Shown piece by piece: positions 24,601-36,800 of a DNA stretch of 64,000 bases (within the stretch, counting starts at the first letter, position 1; each line of letters starts with the position of its first letter). Position numbers and translations under genes: made by a program. The stretch is from Mytilus californianus. Lineage: Eukaryota > Mollusca > Bivalvia > Mytilida > Mytilidae. The stretch spans positions 87,422,324-87,486,323 of the forward strand of contig NW_026262723.1 of assembly GCF_021869535.1 (NCBI RefSeq), written 5' to 3'. The notes beneath the pieces were generated by a model that saw nothing but the letters and a program-made list of their open reading frames with translations, was not told the DNA's origin and did not search any database.

Positions 24601-26246
24601 TGGCAGAATAAAAGAAAAGGCTGTGAATTAATAATTAGTTAGTGTATTTTATTTTAAATATTTTCAGACGTGACTTTCGATTGTTTGTTGGTGAACCAGG
24701 CAATTCTACACATATGTATCCTCACCCTGTTCTCTGGTTTTCAGACAAGATTAAAGACCATGTAAGTATCTTACGATTAAAGCATTATTTTTTTTTTGAT
24801 TAGGCACAGATAATTAATTTTATTTCTTTTTTTTAGGGCGGGCAAATATTTAAAAATAAACTGACAAGTTTTGATTCTAAATGTTTTTCTCGTTTCTGTA
24901 ATTCTAGTTCATGTGAGTATAAAACCAATTTGTCTAGCGGGAATGCCAACATTGAAGTCAATGTTGGTTTTAACAATGAAAGTTTTTTCTTGAAGTATAA
25001 CAAGAACCAGGTTACTGTGTAATACACAGAGAAAAACCGTTTTATTTAATTTGCAGGGAAACAACACCTTTGTCGCAGAGTATGATAATCCACTAGATGG
25101 GAGATGGCTGGCCTTTTTCATTCAGGTATGTATAAACATATTACAAACGATGTTAATTCATAAATGCACTGTTTAATTGACATGATTGGTACAAAATAAT
25201 GACTGAAAAAGCAGGGCATCTTCAAAACATAGCTCATGATTTGATCAACTAAGGCAAAAACTGCATCAGATACTTCTACAAACATACAATTGAGATAGTT
25301 TGTTTTGTTTTTAAAACTTTTTCATTAAATTCCTTCAAGAAATGTAGGCATGAGATTGCTTATAATGCAATTGTCATATATTTGACACTTCCAAGGTACA
25401 TTACTCCAGAAAAAAATAGATGATCAGTGCTGAATATTGAGACCTTGCTGGAATAATCCTTTGATATAAATTTTGTGAATACCTGACAAGATATGTAGGC
25501 TGTTAAAAGATAACTTACCATGCAATTTTCCCTTGAATTATCATTTCAAAGGGACTTTACTAAAACAATTGTTCAGCACTGATTTTCAAACTGTATGAGA
25601 CAGAGGCTGCACAGGAATTTTCTTATCTCGTATCACGATTGGCCACATGATGTAAAATGATTGGTACAGATTTAACAACTTAATAGGCAGGATTGGAATT
25701 ATTTTGTGATATTTTTCATTTTAGCAAAGAAATGTTTTTGATTTTATCTTCTGATAAGAACATTTTTTCAAACTCAGAAATATATCTGATTGATTTAAAA
25801 AAAAAATGCAATTTGCTTTATAAGGGGAGATAACTCAGAAAATTTGAATTTTCTAAAAGGAATGTATAGTATAATTATCTAGTTTGTTCTTTCTATTTAC
25901 ATAACTCTATACAAAATATTGTATATTTGTACAACCAGAAATTGTTTAACTCAAATAAAGCTGCATACTTAATGTTTGATTTTGATCAGGAATCACTTTG
26001 TGAGGATTCCAGGACCATCGTTCTTTTGTCAACCCCTTACCTATTAATAAAAAAGAATCTTTCTAGTACTTAAATCACTTAAGTAATTATCAAGGAATGT
26101 ATGAATAAATGCATTATTTTTTGTAGGTAACTTTTGATGGGGTAGATGGTTCTGTGCAGGAGTATACAACAGAAGCACAAATTATACCAGATGTATTCCC
26201 ATTCCCAGATTGTCATGGAAAAGACTGTCATGGCTCTTTAGTTTGA
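12640..26246 (+). CDS. AprA/PhoPQ-related secreted protein, paralogue 2 (14 exons, 483 aa)
   Basis: Exons: 12640-12814, 13218-13332, 13789-13900, 17462-17578, 17905-17997, 18299-18388, 18640-18769, 19104-19224, 19591-19678, 22817-22855, 23752-23840, 24668-24761, 25057-25125, 26127-26246. They sum to 1452 nt with all phases joining. Residues 1-18 ([18 protein letters not shown]) look like a signal peptide, so the product is probably secreted. The PhoPQ-related/AprA domain (alpha/beta-hydrolase-like) covers most of the rest: WW near 67-68, GASKRGW with putative nucleophile Ser203, SSGDEFF with Asp296, and PDAEH with His325, followed by a C-terminal beta-rich part. Triad residues are inferred from family motifs. 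Exon 9 is the seed of the 63-bp array in intron 9, giving alternative in-frame donors. Several introns hold transposons. The tandem paralogue upstream has the same exon structure. The function in molluscs is unknown. Confidence 0.95.
14640..15165 (-). pseudogene. hAT transposase C-terminal (dimerisation) remnant, interrupted
   Basis: Minus-strand translation gives [20 protein letters not shown], then [13 protein letters not shown] at about 15019-15130, a textbook hAT C-terminal motif. The frame resumes at about 14640-14799 with [20 protein letters not shown] and, after a frameshift, HRKIPLA. A dispersed repeat (14802-15018) splits the domain after RRLK. Only the last about 100 codons of the transposase remain recognisable; the catalytic core was not found. 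It is non-functional. Confidence 0.8.
14802..15018 (+). mobile_element. 217-bp dispersed repeat nested in the hAT remnant
   Basis: TTTAA is present on both sides (14797-14801 and 15019-15023), and removing the insert rejoins the hAT dimerisation domain in frame. The insert is GC-richer (TGCGGGATTTTCTCGCTGCG, then CCTTCGGCTGTTGTCTGC) and has the look of a mussel SINE-like family. No coding content. Confidence 0.7.
15533..17280 (+). repeat. Tandem duplication, two copies of 874 bp
   Basis: 15533-16406 and 16407-17280 are identical wherever compared, including a run of ten T. Each copy contains three local repeats of about 40 bp with the core CTGAGACTGTAACTCTCTCA. Each also has a GC-richer block (CTGTGTCTTCTGCCACTGGG) with a 40-45-codon open stretch on each strand. 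It lies in intron 3 of AprA paralogue 2. The identity means a very recent duplication or an assembly duplicate. Confidence 0.95.
19625..22522 (+). repeat. Exon-derived 63-bp tandem array carrying splice donors (about 47 units)
   Basis: Unit 1 (19625-19687) is the last 54 coding bases of exon 9 ([18 protein letters not shown]) plus the first 9 intron bases (GTGAGTATA). Units follow every 63 bp to 22522: 45 full units, one of them 64 bp (unit 7, one inserted base), and two 31-bp truncated units (20067-20097, 22177-22207). Forty-two units keep a GT donor; units 6, 25 and 37 have AT or AC instead, and the truncated units lack it. Unit 43 has GTAAGT (22262). Two of three forward frames are open over long stretches. 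Higher-order copies exist: a 378-bp shift (units 14-15 and 20-21) and a 504-bp shift (units 25-28 and 33-36). Confidence 0.97.
22973..23182 (-). mobile_element. LINE 3'-end fragment (same family as 41034-42417)
   Basis: On the minus strand the sequence reads AAGGGACCCCCATTGGAAAT, then AAGCTTTTATGGGATATCCC, matching the 3' UTR of the plus-strand LINE at about 42195-42245. It ends with AATAAAACTATACTATACTA, a short CTATA repeat tail. It is a 5'-truncated insertion in intron 10 of AprA paralogue 2. A (TA)n tract lies within it. Confidence 0.75.
23183..24667. other. Introns 10 (rest) and 11 of AprA paralogue 2
   Basis: Apart from exon 11 (23752-23840) nothing recognisable was found. Exons 12 and 13 and introns 12-13 (24762-25056, 25126-26126) follow; the 1-kb intron 13 is AT-rich and featureless. 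Confidence 0.6.
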
Positions 26247-27857
26247 CAATATAATTTTACCCTTTTATTTTGATAATCTTGATACAAATGTTTTTATTAA
26301 AATTGTCTTAGTTTATTTTGTCTTGTTTTTGGTAACCCTTGATTTGATGATATTGCTTTTTTGAGTTTCCATGAACTAAATTTATTTATTCTATCACTAA
26401 TATTTTAACTCAAAGTAAGTGGATTGTTAGATGTGATTATTAAATGTGATATGTTTAAGAAAAAATCATAAAAAAATTGAGGAATTGTTAAATTTTGAAG
26501 AACTGGTAATGTTAAGACAATCTAGGAATGTTTTCCACCAGTTTTATTACATTCTATACAAATGTGCATTTATTTTTTACAAATTACAATAATTTCCAGA
26601 AAATAACAGACACAAACAATTTTTTTTTTAATTTAATGTACAACATATCAAGGTTATATGCAAAATCTAATAAAATTTGTGAAAACACACATTTGCTGGA
26701 ACTTGCCCGTATTTTCCATTTTACAGATGTAAAGATGCCTCAAGATTCATTTTTTACTGTTGTTTTTTATTTATTGTTAGATTGCCTTAAGTTTTTAAAA
26801 AGTTACGGGTGTTTATTGTTCATTATATTCATTGTAATTTTTTTTTTAAATATTGACATTATTTAACTCTATGCATTTTAAATAACAGCTAGATGTACCT
26901 CTATCATTAATCCATACAAGTTATTAATCGAGTATATCTTATAAATAAATTATGCTTATAGCCTTATACTCTTTTATTTTGTTATAATAACATTAAACTT
27001 ATTTATATGTAATAATTATGAAAATTAAAACTTTTGCCTGCATCAAAATGACAGCACTTAATGATTTAAAGCCAATAAAAATAAATTGAACTTTCCCCAA
27101 TAGTATTTATGGTCATCAATGAAAACCTAGCATGGATATGAAGTACCTTGGTATTGTATCCATAAAATACCCTTTCTCTGATCTGGAAAGATGTAGAGAT
27201 TAAATAACCTGCCTATCTGCAATTTAACTAATGTTATTTGCTGCTAATTCATACTATCAAAATCAAAATAATTTGCTTTGCTATCCTAAAGAATTATTTG
27301 TATTCAAATAATTCAATCATGAACTTATTCTGCAATTTACATTCTTTAGATGATTGGGAATTTTGGAAATTAAAACTTGTGACTCTAAACATAAAGAACA
27401 GTTAAGATATCCAAACATTTGAATTCACATTCAAAAGTACTAAAAATTGTTTCCATAACATTGAAATACCACCCCCTTCCTCTTTTTCACTTTTTTTTTT
27501 ATAGCGATAGGACATTTTGTCATCATATATTTTGTCCATTTACATTGCAAAGAAGTTGAAGAAAAATACCCCCAAAACAGTGAAATAAAAAGAGGCTCCT
27601 CTATTTCAAAATTACAAATTTTATTTCATCTAAACAATGAGAACATATGCTTAAATATCTGATAACAGATGCACATCAAAGTTTTTTTACATTGCATGTT
27701 CAGTACCACATGTCATTAGGAAAATATCTCATTTCGACACTAATTTTTCCAGTACCATCTTAAATATTCTATTCAAGAAAAGTATATCTAGCATGTACTT
27801 TTATTTTATATCTCTGTAACGTAGTCCATTATAACAATTAACAATAAAGTGACATTA
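26247..27857. other. Convergent intergenic region, AprA paralogue 2 / CPSF4
   Basis: The plus-strand gene stops at 26246 and the minus-strand CPSF4 stop codon is at 27858. An ATTAAA (26296-26301) could serve the plus gene. AATAAA on the minus strand (27620-27625, read as TTTATT) could serve CPSF4. The 112-codon open frame at 26528-26866 is AT-driven low complexity and is not called. Confidence 0.55.
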
Positions 27858-30800
27858 TCAATGTCCTCCCGAACTAAGGAATGCAAGATGGCTTTTATTA
27901 CACTTGTTGGCATAATGTCCTTTTTCTCCACACTGAAATATAAACAATGATATTGAAAACAAAATGTATAAGTAGTATGACTAATAATATGTAAAATCTT
28001 TAATTATAAAATATGTGAACATTTACTAACAGTAGTCCACAGAATCAGTATTACATAGAAAACTAAAGACTGAGCATCATTACTGCCTCAGTGGTCTCAT
28101 GGTAGTGTGCTGGCCTCAAGTACAGGAGGATGTGGGTTTGATCCTCAACTGGGACAAAACCAGACTTTTAAATTTGCATTTTCTGCTTCTGTCATTCTTA
28201 CACAAATTATTTTGGTGTTGAAGCAAAGACTGCTTGGCTCGGAGTCAGAATAATTTGTCCAAGTATGTGACATATCTTCCTGTTACATTGTGAGCTAGCA
28301 CATTAAGAATCCAACTCAGCCATTCAGTTAAGTACAAAGTAAGGTAAATTCATTTATCTTACCACCTATTCATTTCTAGGAATATCATTGGTTAAAAGCG
28401 ACCGAATGGAGACCCTGTATATTTAATATGGGGTTAGTAAACTGGTTTATTTTAATACACGGTTAGTAGTGGTGTTACGTCCTTTTATAAAAACAACACG
28501 GCGTTGAGGAAAAAATCTGAAACGTTTCACCCGGACAACAGACCAAGACATTGATGATGAACGATTGAAAAAATGCAGAAAACACATTAAAAGCTAACAA
28601 GTTGTTATTGTTGGCATTTGCTTTTATATAGACCAATGGAAGTAGGTTCTTTATATTGAAGACTAGATCACTTTGATAGGCCACTAGTCTAAATGCTACA
28701 TGTTAAGATAGTCAGTAAGATAAATTCGTTACACAGTGTGCTAGTGACCTAAAACAATATATATGGAATTTACTGACCCCATATATTGTATTAGGTTTGC
28801 TCTCAGTCCATATGGAATTTACTGACCCCATATATATCGTATTAGGTTTGCTCTCACCTCATATGGAATTTACTGACCCTATATATATCCTATTAGGTTT
28901 GCTCTCAGTCCATATGGAATTTACTGACCCCATATATATCATATTAGGTTTGCTCTCACCTCATATAGAATTTACTGACCCCATATTAGGCATATATATC
29001 ATATTCACCTCATATGGAATTTACTGACCCAATATATATTGTATTAGGTTTTGTCTCACCTCATATGGAACTTACTTACCCCATATATATCGTATTAGGT
29101 CACTTGCACACTGTGTAACTAATAATAGCATTAACATGTTATCTTCCTGAATATGTATGTAATATTTGCTGCTGGATGTTAAGCAGCCATCGATCATTCA
29201 ATTTTATACTTTATTAAAATATTTAACATTGATAATATTTTGTGTTTTGTTCCAACAATAAATTAAATGTTTATAGAATAACTAATCGAAGAATTCAAAT
29301 AGAGAAAAATATTCAACGAGTGACCGAACAACACATTAATTCACGAATGCGCATAGCGCATGAGTTAATTATCAGTGTTGTTCGGTCACGAGTTGAATAT
29401 TTTTCGATATTTGAATTCTTTGATTAGTTATTCTTTTTATTACATTGGCAAATGGCTTTTTTTAATGAAATTAATGTAGAAAATGTAAGGAACTATATCT
29501 TTTTTCTACGCATTCACAATTTGTTTTGATCCGATGTTATCGACATCTTGACAACGCCTATTGTTGTATGACGTTAGAGAGTGAAATAACCACGTTTATT
29601 TCACATTTAAAATTATCGGTTTTTATGTGACTGGGAAATCAATGTAATTCAATGCTACCAATGTAATAATAATTTATATTTCTTAAACATGATGCTTTGC
29701 AGCATGGCATTTGTTTTGTTTTTTTATTTTAGAAGTTATGCAAGTTATCTCTCTTTACCCAATATGTTGTGATAAGCAGGGTTTCCGCTGGCAGTCGCCA
29801 TTTTCGACTGCTTATCACAACATATTGGGTAAAGAGAGATAACTTGCATAACTTCTAAAATAAAAAAACAAAACAAATGCCATGCAAAGCATCATGTTTT
29901 GCGAAAAAATAATAATTGTGGCGATTAAAATTCATCATTTGCAAAAGAATTTGGCGAAAGAAATATGAATAACGATTTAATTTCATCCATCTTGTTTATT
30001 TATTTTTTTTCGGGTTTCTCTGACTTTACCTGATCAGACAATACTCGGAATTCACCTTGAAGTCGTTAAGATTTTGACAGAAAATCAAAAATCAGCTGAT
30101 TGCATTTTATAGCTGTAGGCAACAAAGGACTAATTAATAAAGGTGTTGATTGTATTGTTTGACAAAATTATATGGTAAAATGGCGTCCGTAACATGTCAC
30201 ATAAAGGTAATAACCACTTTGTGACACACGTGTTTGAAGCCAACTTTTGATGTCTCCTCTCCTTCTTTTAACGATGGGCCGGATAGGAAAACTGTTGTTA
30301 TGACGAAAAATGTTTAAAAGCAAGAAAAATCTCCGACTTAAAACTTTATCCTTTGACTTTGAAATAGATAATTGATTTGAAAGGGTACTTTAAATTCATT
30401 TTGGCGACGCACGAGTTTCAAGCATATAATTTTACGTCTCAACTTTTTCATTTACGATGGTCCAGAAAAGAAAACTGTCGTTATGAAGAAATATATTCAA
30501 CACTTTTGGAACAACCCCTCTAATAAGGGGTAACCCTTCAATGTAATGACTATCCCTTTAATGAGGGATCAATTTCAAGTGATAAAAAAAAATTTTGTTG
30601 TAAAAACCACTTCTTAGTACAAAAGGCAACATATTTATATTATTTGAAGAAACTTTTCCCAAAGAACTATCCATCTATCTGGTATTATATGTTCAAAACA
30701 TGTCCAAGAATTTTGTTATATTCCTGGACTTATATCATCTTTATTATTAAAATAATTGGACACCTCTTTTAGAAAAGTTGTTCCAAATACAATTAACAAT

Positions 30801-33800
30801 GATGAATTTTCCCCCTTTTAAGTTAAAAAAGCAAAGTTTTTCTTTTTAAAAGTAAAAGTTTATTGTTAATTCATTATAATGTAGACTAAAAGATAATTTT
30901 ACGAGAATTATTATAGGCAACATATTGGGGTGGGGGGTAGAAAGAAGGAAAATGTTAAACAAAAAATATATATTTAAGTTATATATGGCGAAAAAACTAA
31001 TAAAGTGGCGAAAAATAAATTGATTTGGCGAAAGAGGTGGCGAAAAAAATTATTGACCCAGGGGAAACCCTGGTGATAAGTAACTACTGCTTCAAAGTAA
31101 TAGTAATCACCTGAAGAATGATAATAACTTGCAAGTGCAAAAATGCACATTGCAGCACTCCAATTTAAAACATTACTTTTATGAAGTTGAATTATGCAAT
31201 TTTTTTTCATTTCCCCTGATATCTTCTTTATATATATAAAATTTTTGGCACTCACCTTGAAACATGTAACTTGATCTAAAGGTCTCATTGGGTTTCTGTA
31301 ATCTGGCATTGGTTTTATTGAACTAGTCATATTCTGTTGTGATGCCTGAAAATTAACTTATGTATGTGAGATTCATAGTTCAATGATGGAACTTCAATCA
31401 TATACAATATACCGGTACATAGAAATTGAAAAAAATACTGGATAGATATATATTGAATAACATCTGATAACTGTGATATTTTTTTTCATATCTAATTTAC
31501 TATAGTTATGCCACTTAAGATTCATGTTGAACCTTCTTTTAAATGATATCTCACTGACACTAACATTTTTATTCATATTGATTTTTGAAAACATTCAAAT
31601 TAATCCACTTTTTTAATTTCAGTTAATAGTATTAAAAGTATTTAAAAATGATATTTTTCCAAGTTAAAATTTCACTGATTTGGTGATGTTATGGAAATGA
31701 AATTATAAAATGTAAAGATAATGAATGATATTCTTCAATATTATCTATTTCCCATAATCTAATCAAAAAATCAAATAATCCTTACATGCAAACCGTGCAA
31801 TTTTTGATGTCATACATTTTTGTTGCATTGCACGTAAGTTCTTTTAGAATTTTCAAATATCCTGTTTGGATATTGTATTTCTATTTAAATCTATGGGTAA
31901 TTCAGGATATTTGTCCTTTTATACCAACCTGTAATTGTGTTTTCATATCCTGTGCCTGAATTTCTATTTTATTTCCATCTTGAATTCCTGTTGGGATATG
32001 TCCCTGTTGCACTTTAAAACAACTATTGGCTTTGTGACCTGTCTCTCCACAAAAGTGACATGTGATCATTGGTTTCTTTGTCATTTCTTTGCTCTCATAA
32101 ACTGGCAATTCAAATTTAGGGCTAAAAAAGATTGAAATTTAAGCATAATCCTGATCTTGAGAGGAAGGATTAAAAAATATTGTTAAATATCTTCTTTCAT
32201 TCAAATTTATGGCAACAGATAAATAAACTTGATGGATTTTGACACATTGAAGCAGTTAACAAAGTACTTTTCTTGAAAGGTTAGCACTGACAAAGTACAA
32301 TTCCTCAATATTGATGCAAGTTATTCCAGAGACTTATGTCAAGCAAATAGCAATTGGTAGCATGCTGTTTTATTAATTGTTGTTGATTGGACCAAGGTGG
32401 CCAACTTATAATTTTTGACACAGAAAATCATTTTGGAATAGCAAATTATAGTTTCCTACATATCAATTTAATTTTCATTCAAATCCTAGCAAAAACCGAT
32501 GATTCTTTAAAAGCATAATTTTTTAACTGAAAAACAATTTTTTAACACAAATTTTGTCCAAAATTCACTAAAAAGCTAGGTAAGGAACCTTCCTTTTATA
32601 GGTATTAACACTGTGCATAAATTTTTGAAAGTCATGTGAGGCAATCTTGACTAATCATACAACATAGAAGTGCTTACGGATGGACAGACTGAGTGATTAC
32701 TATAGGTCACCTTAACTAGCATGACTAGTCGGCAGGACCCTTATATCTCAAGCATTACAAATATAAACTTTGGTTAGATTAAGGATGAAGAAACTTAAAA
32801 TATGAATCATACCCTGTTACCTCACACAATTGAATACCTGTCATACGACACATAAATAATTGTCTGAACAATTCACTTACTGCATAAATTTACATTTTGG
32901 ACCCTCCAAACAGAAACCATTTAAATAACACTGACAGATAACTCTTCTCACATGTCTGTTCTTACAATTAGGACCTACAAAATAATAAAGAAAACAAATA
33001 AATTACAGTCTTTAAAGGAGCATAAATCTATAACATGGTAGTTACCTGGTGCAATGTTGATCATGAATGACATATATAGATTATTAAGTTCAGTTTGATT
33101 TGAACAGATAAAATATTGTAGATTTGAAACTTTTTCTAAAGCATTTTACCATGTGTCACTGGTTTTCACCCAAAAATACTACATGTAAATAATATTGGAT
33201 GAAAGGCAATTTCCAAGTAAAAAGCTGATATCCTTATTTTCAAATTATTGAAGAAATAATATTCTACTAATCTCAACCAATTGGTGATGTCTCATGCAGC
33301 AGAGCATTACTTTGCCACATTCGGATTGTCAGAAGAGGTACCGTCCAGCAGTTTTTCTTGTATAGATAGATAATTTAATTCTTCATCTTATAATTTTTGT
33401 CTTTATAAACCCATATTTAAGAAGTTATTGAAGTTTTTATTGGCATGTGCCGTTTTCATGGAATATGTCATGCATGACCGATGATTATATTGAATACCAA
33501 TTTTCATGTTGATTAGGTCGTTGGATCTTTTATAATTAGGGGTGATTGTTGATGGTACTAAACACATACATTTTTTTGTACAAGTAAGCTTGGCAAACAC
33601 ACAAAAACAAGAATTTCTTTTGAAAAATTAAAACAATAAAGATATATTGTTTTAGCAAAAATGTTAAATAAAGTTTTGTTTTGTTTGTAATTATTGAAGC
33701 CAGTTGAGAAATTTCAGAATCTACATATAGTCGGGAAATTTTCATTCAATTCATTTAATTTGAAAATGTTCAAAAATATAGATATAATTTATTGCAAAAT

Positions 33801-36800
33801 GTGGCATCCTTGGGGATCAAAACCCTGTTTCAATGACAAGGAGTGTTTCCAGAGATTGAGCAAGGTATATAACTGAATAGATCTAAAAAATATCCTAATT
33901 ATTTCCTTTTTATATATTTTATTAAACTTTCGTTCAATAAGAATTTTAGTTTATATGCAAAAAAAGTTAAGATAAATATTTCTTTTGTATATTCATATAC
34001 ATGTATCTATATATATATATTACAATAGACTTTGATTGCATTGTTCCATTATAAATCAAAGCGCGAAAGCGCTGTAAAGGCATTTAATTACAGGTTGTGT
34101 GTATTTTTAGTCCAGTTATATCATTATCTTGCATAGTACAGTGTACTTATCAGAGGAGGCTTTCAGTATTTAAGATTAAGAGTTCTCTAATGATATTGAA
34201 CAAGCTTTATGAATGTCATATTCTGAGCACTATATGAAGGCGATTGTTCTCACTTGTTTATGAACTAGTGCATTATGATCAGTTTGTACCTTTTTTATCT
34301 ATATTTATAGTCAAATTAGTTATCAAAGGTACCAGGATTATAATTTAATACGCCAGACGCGCGTTTCGTCTACATAAGACTCATCAGTGACGCTCAGATC
34401 AAAATAGTTATAAAGCCAAACAAGTACAAAGTTGAAGAGCATTGAGGACCCAAAATTCCAAAAAGTTGTGCCAAATACGGCTAAGGTAATCTATTCCTTG
34501 GATAAGAAAATCCTTAGTTTTTCGAAAAATTCAAAGTTTTGCAACAGGAAATTTATAAAAATGACCATATAATTGATATTCAAATACATGTTCTGTTTAA
34601 AATAGTTAGGCATTTTCTTTTTTAGTAATAAGTAAATGTTATCAACTGTATTTTATTCAACTCTGCAAATGTGGTTTGTTACTGGTAAGTATGGATGATA
34701 GTTGTTTCATTTGCAATCGTAACACATCTCCTTATTTATATAATGATCTATATTCAACGACCTCAGGTACAAAAAAAATGTATGTAACTAAACTATGATG
34801 GGAAACCTTTGACCTCTTTCTTTTATATAAACTTTTGATTTGGTACCATAGAACTATGTAGAATAAATGAACATTGCAACATATATCAACTCTTTCAATG
34901 ACAATACTTTTTTTAGAAACTATAACTCCAAGCAAAATTATAAAGTAATTTATGAATGAAAAAAGGAGTTCTTAATTAAGAAATAAACTGATTCGCTGAG
35001 CGCAGCTGGATACACCCGCAGAGGTCCAACCCTGATCAGTTGGGGCAAAAATTTACACAATATTCAAGCTTGATACAGGTCTGAATTTGGATTGTAATTA
35101 AATATTTGACATATTATAGTTTCTGAATAAATGTAGTCAAAGAACTTGAAATCGGTTATATGAATTGAATTTATATTCAATTGAAGATTTCTTGCTGTTG
35201 TGCAATACACTGTGCTGTTGCGCAATACTTAATAAATCTGTTGCCAGACTATAAACAAATAAAGTTCAATTTCTTCTCAATGTCATATTTGAAATTTATG
35301 AAAATCAATAGGGAGATTACATCAATAGCTATAAATAATTCACCAAAGTTTCATGTGAACTGATTAAAGCATTTTTGAGTTGTTGTCCAAAAACTGGAAA
35401 ATCCCCCCTTTTTTAATGAATAAAACCCCATAACTCAGAAATGTAAAATATGAAATTTATAAAATTCTAAAGGGAGCTTACGGATTGATAATTTAGTCTT
35501 AGATGCAAGATTTTTATCAGTTGTTAGTGGCTTTGAACTAGCTGTCAGTAACTGCGAGTACTCTCAGATCTGTACTTAGTGTCTTTTTGTTGTTTGGATG
35601 TACAACTACCCGACCACGTCCACTTGTATTTGCATTTATCCATCTGATGAGTTAAGCCTCTTTCAACTGATTTTTATAGTTTGTTCTTATATTGTACTGT
35701 TTCACCACTGTCCCAGGTTAGGGGGAGGGTTGGGATCCCGCTAACATGTTTAACCCCGCCACATTCTGTATGTACATGTATGTGCCTGTCCCAAGTCAGG
35801 AGCCTGTAATTCAGTGGTTGTCGTTTGTTTATGTGTTGCATATTTGTTATATTCGTTCATTTTTTGTACATAAATTAGGCCGTTAGTTTTCTTGTTTGAA
35901 TTGTTTTACATTGTCATTTCGAAGCCTTTTATAGCTGACTGTGCGGTATGGGCTTTGCTCATTGTTGAAGGCCGTACTGTGACCTTAACTGTTAATTTCT
36001 GTGTCATTTGGTCTCTTGTGGAGAGTTGTCTCATTGGCAATCATACCACATCTTCTTTTTTATATTTACATCAACAGATATAAACAATTCACCAAAGTCA
36101 AGGTGAGACAACAAAACTTAGTTGTAAGATCTCTGAAATGTTTTACACGGTACGAGTTTTTCTCATTGTTGGAGATTGTACGGTGACAGTTACACCTGTA
36201 ACTGCTTAAACCCATTTCTTATGCACTTTAGTTCGATAAACTCACTGAATATCATACCACATCTCCTTATTTTTATATGCATTACAATTTACATGTACAT
36301 GTAATTGTAAAAATATATATATATCAGAACAAAATTCATTGCGTCACTTTTATTTATGCATCCTTTGGTACAATACAAGTTCTAAAATTACACAACATAA
36401 AACAACTAAATGTTATTTCAGATGAAAGTTTTGTTTCAGTTCCATTCATAGGATTTATTAGAATTTTGTATGTTTTGCCAAGTCCAATAATTCGCTCTAT
36501 GTGCACGTGTTAATTGGAGACTTTTCTATCCCGTATAAGAGTTTTGGAACTAATTCTGTTTCTTTTTTGGAAAAAAGTTAGCAAACAAATCTTGCACATT
36601 TAAACCTTTGTCTGCCATCACACTATCACCTGGATCACATAATTGAACTATTCTACATCTTTCAACCATTTCATAGTCACTGGTACAACCAACATATGCA
36701 TTAGAGACATAGTTGACTAAACCGATGCAGGACGTGACGGCCATACTGCCATGACGTCCATAGGATGAAACGGCCATACCCCGAAAAGATGAAACGGCCA

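Noticed and set aside
26528-26866. 112-codon open frame between the convergent genes
   Set aside because: Composition is AT-driven low complexity (F, N, I, Y rich) with no motif, start context or splice evidence.
28082-28160. Functional tRNA gene
   Set aside because: Box-like motifs are present, but the cloverleaf is not convincing and a SINE body follows.
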